The translations under genes were made by a program, and so were the position numbers. 64,000 nucleotides of DNA, taken from positions 2,356,001 to 2,420,000 of the forward strand of contig OY752140.1 in NCBI GenBank assembly GCA_963573315.1, read 5' to 3'. Each line of letters opens with the position of its first letter. The stretch's first letter is position 1. The notes under the pieces were generated by a model that was given only the letters and a program-made list of their open reading frames with translations, had not been told where the DNA came from and made no database searches. Source of the stretch: Entomortierella parvispora. Lineage: Eukaryota > Mortierellomycota > Mortierellomycetes > Mortierellales > Mortierellaceae. Shown here one piece after another: positions 55,541 through 64,000 of the stretch.

Positions 55541-57911
55541 TGTCACGGTCAGACAAGGCAGGAACAAGAAGGTGAAGGAAAGGTGTGGTTTATTGTGAAT
55601 TGCAGACTGAGGAACAAAACAAGAGGACAGGGGGGTTTATATACTAGAGAGTGATGAAGGCCTGGACCCAGGCCTACGTTGAGTCAGAGATGACACGAAA
55701 GAGTAGGATACATATCCGGGCAGGTACTAATCATAAGCCGGACCTATGAGTAGGGTCCGGGATGGCAACATAGATGAAGGAGAACGAGATGGAGGTCCTG
55801 ATAGGTGCGGCTGAGAGATACGTACTAAGGGTAGCTATAGCCCTAGGTCCAGAACCTGGACGCCAGGGGTACTCGTCGGAGATCAGAGGACAAGCCAATG
55901 AGTGCGGATACAGATCCTAGGTTCGCGATCCTAGACCAGAGGTACAAGAGACGCGTACTTCGTACGATCTGAGTCTGCGACGTTTCGTGACAATCCTCCC
56001 CCTAGGAGCGAGCTCCGCGAGTGACTGGGGGTGGACCTGGCTTGAGCGGGAAGCGAGAGTGGAAACGGGCGACATGCTCTGGTGAATTCTCAGCGTTGGC
56101 TGCGGGCTGCCATTCCGGATCTTTATAACCCTTGAACTTGATCAAATACCAAAGTTGCTTTCCACGGAATTTAGAGTCCCAGATTTCTTCAACTTCAAAC
56201 TCCTCATTGCCGTCAATCTCGATGGTAGGAGGCGGAGGTGCTACGCGACCGGGTATTGTGTTGGCGCGGTAGGGCTCCAAAAGAGAGACATGGAAAACAG
56301 GATGAAGACGGGCCATAGTGGTCGGGAGCTGAAGGCGGACCGATCGAGAGTTGACTACTTCGGTGATCTTGAACGGACCCAGGTTCTTAACATCCAACTT
56401 GTTTGAAGGTCGGGTGGTCTTGATATTGTTACGTTTCAACATGACGAGGTCTCCTATAGCGAAGTTCGGCTGAGGGGTAAAGCGCTTGTTGTAGTGGCGC
56501 TCTTGGTTCTCTAGTGCCGACTTGATATGGAACTGCAAGTCTTCTTGGATACGCTTCAACTCCTGGAGGCGGTCCTTGGCGAAGGGGCTACTGACTGCAA
56601 CTCGAGGGACCTTCACACTGAAGCGGGGGTGGTATCCTTGGTGAGCAAAGAACGGAGTTTGTTTTGTGGTTGCTTGCACGGAATTGTTGTAGCAGAGCTC
56701 GGCCATGGGTAAATGATTGCTCCAATCGTCTTGTTGGTAGCTTGTGAAACAGCGGAGGTATTGTTCCAGAGTGGCATTCGTACGTTCAGTCTGTCCATCG
56801 GTCTGTGGGTGATAGGCCGTTGACAGATTCTGGGTGATCCCCAGCGCTTCCATCGCAGACTGCATGAACGTAGAGGTGAATACAGAGCCTCGGTCCGATA
56901 CGATGTCATCTGGCAGGCCATGGTAGGCAAAAACTCGGGACAGGAACAGATCCAAAGTGTCACTTGCGTTGACATCGTCGGTGGTTGGAATGAAGTGTGC
57001 CATTTTTGTGAGGCGATCCACGACCACCAAGATAGCAGTGTAACCTTTGGAGTCAGGTAGTTGAACAATAAAATCCATTGATATCGAAGACCAAGGGCTC
57101 TCAGGGATCGGCAGAGACTGAAGGAGTCCAAAGGGCTTGTGGTGAGAAGTCTTGTTCCGTTGGCAGGCGTCACAGGTTAACACGAAAGACTTGACAAAGT
57201 CTCTCATACGTGGCCAGTGATAAGTGCGGCTGACCAGTTCAAATGTCTTTGCAATTCCACCATGTCCAGCAGCAGGATCGTCGTGACAGGTGGAGAGAAT
57301 ATCTCGTTGCAGAGCCTTATCATCAGGGACTACAATCCGACCGTTGAAGAACAGGACTCCATCCTCGAAGCGGTACTCAGGGTTGGTCTCGGGATTATCG
57401 CGTGACTGATCCAAGATCTCCATGACGGTATCATCGTCTTGATACCCTTCTTTGATACGATTGACAAGGTCTTCAGCGTTGCCAACCCGGAGTACTTCGT
57501 CAATTGCTGCGACTGTGAATGAGCTAAGCGAAATGGGCATCGGCAAGATGGCGTCGTGCACTGGACCTTCCCCCTCTTCAGGAGTGTACATGCGGGAGAG
57601 AGCGTCAGCGGCGCCATTGTGGACACCAGGGCGGTAGGCAAGAACAACCTTAAACTTGGACAGTCGTTCGGCATAGCGGATTTGGCGTTCACTCAGAGCA
57701 CGCTTCTCAGAAAAGTACTCTAGGTTCTTGTGGTCTGTAAGGACAAGAGCAGGGTGTTCAGAGTAAACAAAATAGTGGCGCCAATGTTCCAGACCCTCGA
57801 TGACAGCCAATAATTCGGTATCATGGATATGATAATTGCGCTCCGGCGGCGTCAGCGAACGAGAATAGAAAGCGACAGGATGGAGCACACCATCATCATC
57901 AGGCTGGCTGC
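55541..57911 (-). mobile_element. A4: third inverted family A copy, cut by B2
   Basis: Left LTR 55541-55992 (variant ACAAAACAAG) and the pol C-terminal part, followed by B2 at 57912. The left flank is hAT-1, as for A3. The remainder, including the site of the 11-bp deletion, is beyond the window or beyond B2. Confidence 0.93.
56002..57911 (-). pseudogene. A4 Pol, RNase H to chromodomain, 5' part displaced by B2
   Basis: Open from about the RNase H domain (CSQPDDDG...LHPVAFYSRS) through integrase (TCDACQ, SDRGSVF, TERTNA) to the chromodomain and stop. It is broken upstream by B2, so the protease and reverse transcriptase are not seen here. Confidence 0.93.
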
Positions 57912-58953
57912 TGTGGTGTAGTGGATCCAGGTCCCAGATCCACGCGAGCGAGATAGAGAGAGTTATTTTTAGTATTTAGTTATTTTTTTATTTTTGTTCC
58001 TGTTTTCTGTTTTCTATAAAAAAGGGAGCAAAGTCCACTTTGCTCCTGGTTGCCTTTTCCCCTTACGATTCCCTCCTGTACCTTGTTGATCACCAGAACA
58101 CCTCCCTTCTGCTCGTATCTGTCTCGCAGTTACCCTTGGCGTTGCTGCAATATTCAACCCCATCAGCCTTTGGACGCCGTTGCAATATACGAATCCCTGG
58201 GCCTTGACTGTTCCCTGGATATCCCCCAGACCTTTTGTGTTCCCTTGATCCTCCCTGCCCACTCTCGCAGCATATCCATCCGTGTGCCAGCCCTCCTTGA
58301 TCAAGTCCTGTACCGCCCTCCGATCGCTCCGTAGGATCACCTGGACCCTCGCCTATCCGATATCAATTGGCCATTTGCGAGGTATACTTACGATGTCATA
58401 TCTCTTCTGAGTGGACCTGTTATGATCTTGGCAACCCACCCTGAGGCCTTCATTGGTGCTTGGGGACCAACCATCCTCCTCGTTATATCTCGGAGTCTCC
58501 TCTGAACCCTCAGTTAGGCGACCTTGTCCCCTTTCCCAGATAGAATCTCCTTTGCCTTGCTTTACTGACTAGATCCCATCCCATCCCCTGTGTTGTTATT
58601 AGTATAGTATAGTCGCCGTCGTGCTCTTAGCCTTGTAGTCTTTGTTCTCCTGTTTGGATCCCGTTAGGACCTGCCTGCTCTTCGGTATGTGGTCCTTGGT
58701 TTTCATCCAGTTCGTTCTACTTATCTTTTGATCCCTTTGCTGACTCTCTCTCCTTCCTGTTTATCTCCAGTACTATCTCCTTGAGACTGTATCTGATCAT
58801 ACAACAGCGTTGTGCCTGATCCCTGTGGCCCTGAGAGCAAAGTCCCTATCAACTGTAAGCGACGATTTTTGTTAGTCATCTTTCTTCTCGTTATCAATTT
58901 CGCTTCCAGCTCATTGCTGACCTTAGACTATACTTACATTAGACAACATCACA
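57912..58953 (+). repeat. 5' LTR of B2
   Basis: 1,042 bp; TATA box, 22-bp palindrome and intron-like segment as in the B1 LTR. Confidence 0.95.
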
Positions 58954-59088
58954 CCCGAAGCCAATTTGGTGGAGAACCTGGGCAAAAAACAAGCTCAACC
59001 GTCTGAGATTAAAAGAAGGCTCTGATCATTCGAGAACAACTAGTGTCCCACATTTGAATCCAGCCCCACCCTGACAAACCAATCAACC

Positions 59089-59941
59089 ATGTCAGACAAC
59101 GCCAGTAGTCAGGAACAACCATCCCCTGTGTTGGTCGATATGCGTATGGAAGGAGAAGTCCCGAACCACCTTCTCAACCAACCGCTGGATTCTACGACAG
59201 GCGGCCCCAATCACTTCGTGGCCACGGAAAGAGAGGAGAGAGTCATTGAGAATGCAGTAAACCGGATCCTGAGAAGAATCGAGTTAATGACTGCAAACCA
59301 ACATCCGAGATACGCGCAACCCTTCGACTCAGCCCCAGAAGCGGAGGAGCATTCTCCCCAACAACAATTTAGACCGAACACGAGATCACCCAACCTACGA
59401 GATGACGGAGCCCGTGAACCATGGGACCATCAATATCAGGATGCCCCCAGAGCGCATATGTCGCACATGGATTTCAAGGACAGAAAAGAGCCACGCGTTT
59501 GCTCGCACGGAAAGTTCAATCCAAAAAAGCACAAGGCAGAGGTATGGTTACGACAATATCAACTATGGGCTGGTACTCAATTCACCAACCTCAGCCCTGA
59601 GGCGCGTATTTCAAGAACCGTCGAGTCCTTTGGAGCTTCGATGGGGACCGACGAGACCCAATCCTGGTTTGTCCAACTCCTCCAAGCGACTCCCCGAGCT
59701 TACCCTGAGGCCATTTACCGAGACTTCCGTCAAACCTTCATGTCCGTTCGCGATCAACTATTATCGGGTTCCCTAGTCTTGCTAGACAAGTGCAAACAAA
59801 CCAAGAAGGAATCAGTGAAAGCATTTAACAACCGCTTCTCTATCCTGAACCGCCAATATCTGGAGGCAACACTTCAAGGACAAGGGGTATATGACGAGGC
59901 AGGCGTTCGAAGGGCTTATCTCAAGAATCTCTTCTTACCGG
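59089..59941 (+). pseudogene. B2 Gag, interrupted by B3
   Basis: First 284 or so codons of the family B Gag, same as B1, ending at the CCGG target of B3 (59938-59941). A frame that continues some 20 residues into the B3 LTR is an accident of the insertion. The zinc knuckle is not reached. Confidence 0.93.
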
Positions 59942-60983
59942 TGTGGTGTAGTGGATCCAGGTCCCAGATCCACGCGAGCGAGATAGAGAGAGTTATTTTT
60001 AGTATTTAGTTATTTTTTTATTTTTGTTCCTGTTTTCTGTTTTCTATAAAAAAGGGAGCAAAGTCCACTTTGCTCCTGGTTGCCTTTTCCCCTTACGATT
60101 CTCTCCTGTACCTTGTTGATCACCAGAACACCTCCCTTCTGCTCATATCTGTCTCGCAGTTACCCTTGGCGTTGCTGCAATATTCAACCCCATCAGCCTT
60201 TGGACGCCGTTGCAATATACGAATCCCTGGGCCTTGACTGTTCCCTGGATATCCCCCAGACCTTTTGTGTTCCCTTGATCCTCCCTGCCCACTCTAGCAG
60301 CATATCCATCCGTGTGCCAGCCCTCCTTGATCAAGTCCTGTACCGCCCTCCGATCGCTCCGTAGGATCACCTGGACCCTCGCCTATCCGATATCAATTGG
60401 CCATTTGCGAGGTATACTTACGATGTCATATCTCTTCTGAGTGGACCTGTTATGATCTTGGCAACCCACCCTGAGGCCTTCATTGGTGCTTGGGGACCAA
60501 CCATCCTCCTCGTTATATCTCGGAGTCTCCTCTGAACCCTCAGTTAGGCGACCTTGTCCCCTTTCCCAGATAGAATCTCCTTTGCCTTGCTTTACTGACT
60601 AGATCCCATCCCATCCCCTGTGTTGTTATTAGTATAGTATAGTCGCCGTCGTGCTCTTAGCCTTGTAGTCTTTGTTCTCCTGTTTGGATCCCGTTAGGAC
60701 CTGCCTGCTCTTCGGTATGTGGTCCTTGGTTTTCATCCAGTTCGTTCTACTTATCTTTTGATCCCTTTGCTGACTCTCTCTCCTTCCTGTTTATCTCCAG
60801 TACTATCTCCTTGAGACTGTATCTGATCATACAACAGCGTTGTGCCTGATCCCTGTGGCCCTGAGAGCAAAGTCCCTATCAACTGTAAGCGACGATTTTT
60901 GTTAGTCATCTTTCTTCTCGTTATCAATTTCGCTTCCAGCTCATTGCTGACCTTAGACTATACTTACATTAGACAACATCACA
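59942..60983 (+). repeat. 5' LTR of B3
   Basis: 1,042 bp, with a few substitutions relative to the B1 5' LTR (for example CTCATATCTG). Confidence 0.95.
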
Positions 60984-61117
60984 CCCGAAGCCAATTTGGT
61001 GGAGGACCTGGGCAAAAACAAGCTCACCCGTCTGAGATTAAAAGAAGGCTCTGATCATTCGAGAACAACTAGTGTCCCACATTTGAATCCAGCCCAACCC
61101 TGACAAACCAATCAACC

Positions 61118-62581
61118 ATGTCAGACAACGCCAGTAGTCAGGAACAACCATCTCCTGTGTTGGTCGATATGCGTATGGAAGGAGAAGTCCCGAACCACCT
61201 TCTCAACCAACCGCTGGATTCTACGACAGGCGGCCCCAATCACTTCGTGGCCACGGAAAGAGAGGAGAGAGTCATTGAGAATGCAGTAAACCGGATCCTG
61301 AGAAGAATCGAGTTAATGACTGCAAACCAACATCCGAGATACGCGCAACCCTTCGACTCAGCCCCAGAAGCGGAGGAGCATTCTCCCCAACAACAATTTA
61401 GACCGAACACGAGATCACCCAACCTACGAGATGACGGAGCCCGTGAACCATGGGACCATCAATATCAGGATGCCCCCAGAGCGCATATGTCGCACATGGA
61501 TTTCAAGGACAGAAAAGAGCCACGCGTTTGCTCGCACGGAAAGTTCAATCCAAAAAAGCACAAGGCAGAGGTATGGTTACGACAATATCAACTATGGGCT
61601 GGTACTCAATTCACCAACCTCAGCCCTGAGGCGCGTATTTCAAGAACCGTCGAGTCCTTTGGAGCTTCGATGGGGACCGACGAGACCCAATCCTGGTTTG
61701 TCCAACTCCTCCAAGCGACTCCCCGAGCTTACCCTGAGGCCATTTACCGAGACTTCCGTCAAACCTTCATGTCCGTTCGCGATCAACTATTATCGGGTTC
61801 CCTAGTCTTGCTAGACAAGTGCAAACAAACCAAGAAGGAATCAGTGAAAGCATTTAACAACCGCTTCTCTATCCTGAACCGCCAATATCTGGAGGCAACA
61901 CTTCAAGGACAAGGGGTATATGACGAGGCAGGCGTTCGAAGGGCTTATCTCAAGAATCTCTTCTTACCGGACATCGCCAGGAGGATTCACCACGGGGACA
62001 ACCTAGATTGGATGATGGCCCAGGCCGATAAATGTGCCCTCAAGATGTACGAGCTGTATTTAGCCCGCCATGATGACAAATCGGACGAATCAAGCGATGA
62101 GGAAGAATCACCCGAAGACGAGGATGAAGCCGAAGCTAGCAGCACCATTAAGAAGACTCCCACCGATGATAGAAAGACGACCGGGACCAAATCCACGACT
62201 GTCACAACCTCCAGGGCTGGTACTACCTCGACAACTACCAACAAGGATAAGACCGACCTGAAGAACTCTGTATCCAAGGACGAGTTTGATCACCTCTCTC
62301 GAGAAATGGAACGCATGAAGATTCTTATCAGCAAGGGTAATCGATCCATCCCTAGGCCCGCCGGGCCTCCCACCACTCGATACTCTGGCGAGAAGAGTGC
62401 CCCGGAGGTTAGACAATGCTACAATTGTCAGCAGACAGGGCATTTAGCACGAGACTGTCCTGCTCCGAAGACAAACCAGACTCTGTTGGTTGAGTCCATG
62501 ATTGACAACGGTATTGGCGTGGAAGACTTCAACGTTCGCTGTTACTACTTTGGATACGTTGAGGTTGAGATGGATTTTTAG
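61118..62581 (+). CDS. B3 Gag (487 residues)
   Basis: Complete, nearly identical to B1 Gag (differences include MMAQADK for MMTQADK and TGTKST for TGAKST), with the CYNCQQTGHLARDC knuckle. The end carries the same G GAT TTT TAG overlap with pol. Confidence 0.92.
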   Translation: MSDNASSQEQPSPVLVDMRMEGEVPNHLLNQPLDSTTGGPNHFVATEREERVIENAVNRILRRIELMTANQHPRYAQPFDSAPEAEEHSPQQQFRPNTRSPNLRDDGAREPWDHQYQDAPRAHMSHMDFKDRKEPRVCSHGKFNPKKHKAEVWLRQYQLWAGTQFTNLSPEARISRTVESFGASMGTDETQSWFVQLLQATPRAYPEAIYRDFRQTFMSVRDQLLSGSLVLLDKCKQTKKESVKAFNNRFSILNRQYLEATLQGQGVYDEAGVRRAYLKNLFLPDIARRIHHGDNLDWMMAQADKCALKMYELYLARHDDKSDESSDEEESPEDEDEAEASSTIKKTPTDDRKTTGTKSTTVTTSRAGTTSTTTNKDKTDLKNSVSKDEFDHLSREMERMKILISKGNRSIPRPAGPPTTRYSGEKSAPEVRQCYNCQQTGHLARDCPAPKTNQTLLVESMIDNGIGVEDFNVRCYYFGYVEVEMDF

Positions 62582-63872
62582 AAGGGGACCATGGAACTAC
62601 TCCAAGCCATGAACCCCCTGACCCTATCCATGGAGAAACGTTAGAAGAAGAAGAAGCAAACGTGTTGGTAGCAGCTCGCTCCTCCCCACGCAATCCAACC
62701 AACTCATTACCTTACGCAAAAGCACCGCCGCCTAGAGGTATACCCCGACCGACCGCTTCCGCCCAGGTCCTAAAGCAACCCCCGGCTTTGACCAACCGCC
62801 TCGGCCCTCCCAGCATGCATCGCCCGAAGACCATTCAACATGCTGAATCCAAGACATCCACGATGGATGTAGATCCTCCTTCTCGACGAGAGATGATGAC
62901 CGCCGTCGAGATCCCTGTCCGTCCCAAGAGTAATGTGACGTTTGCGGTCGAGGGCCCATCTGCTGCGGAAAACCTGGCCCGGCTCGAACGTACAATCGCT
63001 GCCCAGAACGCAATCAAGGCGCAGAGGGACAATGGACAAGCCAAGAGAGATGAGAAGGAGGAGGATGAGGTGGATGGAGGCTTGCGAAGGATGATGGTTC
63101 CCCCGAGGGAGGGTCGAAAAGCAATGGCGGCAAGAAAAGTGAATGGAGATGGAGATGCTGGCCCGAGCATGAGTGCGTCAGCAGGACCGAAGAACACTTG
63201 GGACGAAAAAGACCGAGCTAAGCCACCCCCGCACACTGGAACAAAAAAGAAATCAGAGAGCAGCAAGAGCCAAAAAGGGAAAGAGGACAGCAAAAAAGGG
63301 ACGGACAAGAAAAAGAAATCTGGCCGGACACGCGAGTCGGACGAGGCATTTCTAAAGTCTCTTCCCAACCCCATCGTCTTGCAGTTGAACCAACAGCCGT
63401 TTGACATCCGTCAGTGCTTAAGGACCACTAAGGTTGAGGGTCTTACCATCGGTCAACTAATGGAGTTATCCCCCAGCATCCGCCGAACCGTTCAAGCATC
63501 GTTGAAGACTGTACCGCGTGAGGAGCGAATTTTACTCAGTGAAGAATATCCGTCCCTGCCCCTCGGGGAGTCTGAAGCGGAAGAGTTGCGTGTATTTTTG
63601 AATCGTGTTGAACGATCAAAGACAGACACTCATGGATTCCGAGCCGCAATTATGGGAACCAAGTGCGATATCTTACTTGATGGAGGATCTTGCGTCAATG
63701 TCATCCGTCGCGGGTTCTTGGAGCAGATTGGCATCACCAACCACACTCCATATTCATCGTTTACTTTGAAAGGGTTGACGGGGAATGCAGGCGTGGCTGG
63801 AGAGGCACCGAGCGTGCCTATCGATATCCAAGGTATCATGATCCCGGCCGGTTGTGTGATCGTCGAGTCCGT
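62569..63872 (+). pseudogene. B3 Pol, N-terminal part, interrupted by B4
   Basis: The Lys/Glu-rich linker and the protease (ILLDGGSCVNVI) as in B1, stopping at the B4 target CCGT (63869-63872). Reverse transcriptase and later domains are beyond B4 and the window. Confidence 0.93.
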
Positions 63873-64000
63873 TGTGGTGTAGTGGATCCAGGTCCCAGAT
63901 CCACGCGAGCGAGATAGAGAGAGTTATTTTTAGTATTTAGTTATTTTTTTATTTTTGTTCCTGTTTTCTGTTTTCTATAAAAAAGGGAGCAAAGTCCACT
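63873..64000 (+). mobile_element. B4: family B element inside B3 pol, only the LTR start visible
   Basis: 128 bp of family B LTR, from TGTGGTGTAGTGGATCC to the first arm of the TATA-side palindrome. Left flank CCGT. Whether it is a full element or a solo LTR cannot be told. Confidence 0.9.

Larger units (their letters stand above)
57912..64000 (+). mobile_element. B2: family B element in A4, containing B3; runs off the window
   Basis: 5' LTR 57912-58953 (1,042 bp), leader, gag from 59089 to 59941, then B3. The left flank is CTGC (57908-57911) in A4 pol. The 3' part would resume only after B3, beyond the window. Confidence 0.93.
59942..64000 (+). mobile_element. B3: family B element inside B2 gag, containing B4
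   Basis: 5' LTR 59942-60983, gag 61118-62581, pol from 62569, cut at 63872 by B4. Left target CCGG. A few private substitutions in the LTR and leader (for example GGTGGAGGACCTGGGC) separate it from B1 and B2. Confidence 0.93.

Noticed and set aside
34555-57911. Treating A2, A3 and A4 as three independent insertions
   Set aside because: Shared surroundings at exactly 10,493-bp spacing and mismatched A3 flanks point to duplication of a segment, not separate transpositions.
59089-60009. A 306-residue Gag variant
   Set aside because: It is B2 Gag truncated by B3; the last residues come from the B3 LTR.

Overview
The window looks like one chromosome arm segment of a filamentous fungus, most likely a basidiomycete (Agaricomycetes-like). 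The one conserved host gene has at least 16 exons split by short GT-AG introns of about 50-110 bp. The rest is almost entirely transposable elements of kinds common in mushroom genomes: Ty3/Gypsy elements with chromodomains, and hAT DNA transposons. The phylum is inferred from gene structure and TE content; no phylogeny was run.

Layout. (1) 1-4318: the 3' 16 exons of a host SMC5 gene on the + strand, 5' end outside the window. (2) 4319-9856: no gene recognised. This stretch holds old repeats: a diverged LTR scrap (6395-~6490), a hAT-type MITE with an 8-bp target duplication (6553-6954), an old solo LTR related to family B (7102-7679), a solo LTR of family A (7989-8440) and a TCGA-rich repeat block (8630-9040). 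(3) 9857-20958: remains of one hAT transposase gene (hAT-2), broken by a second hAT (hAT-1) whose 668-codon, five-exon transposase reads open throughout, then by a family B solo LTR that itself received a complete family C Ty3/Gypsy element. (4) 20959-41480: family A element A1, split by a complete family B element (B1), whose 3' LTR is split by a complete inverted family A element (A2). (5) 34555-57911: a tandem array with a period of 10,493 bp (two full units and a partial third), best explained by unequal crossing over between two family A copies. (6) 57912-64000: three family B elements inserted one inside another in the same orientation (B2 contains B3, which contains B4), the outermost sitting in the third A copy; all run off the window.

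The three LTR families differ in mechanism. Family A (452-bp LTR, 5-bp target duplications, chromodomain) has a primer-binding site complementary to the presumed start of its own mRNA, as in Tf1-type self-priming elements. Family B (1,042-bp LTR, 4-bp target duplications, no chromodomain seen) inserts mostly at sites reading [A/C]CG[G/T] and has a perfect 22-bp palindrome next to its TATA box. Family C (170-bp LTR, 5-bp target duplication) encodes one 1,780-residue Gag-Pol with a chromodomain and an unusual zinc-knuckle spacing. Families A and B both put pol in the -1 frame of gag with a short overlap holding a plausible slippery heptamer.

Inferred order of events: hAT-2, then hAT-1 into it (with a deletion at its right side); B0 into hAT-2, later reduced to a solo LTR; C into B0; A1; B1 into A1; A2 into B1; another A copy into a hAT-1 copy; unequal crossover giving the tandem array; B2 into the third A copy, B3 into B2, B4 into B3. 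No tRNA, rRNA or CRISPR array was recognised.
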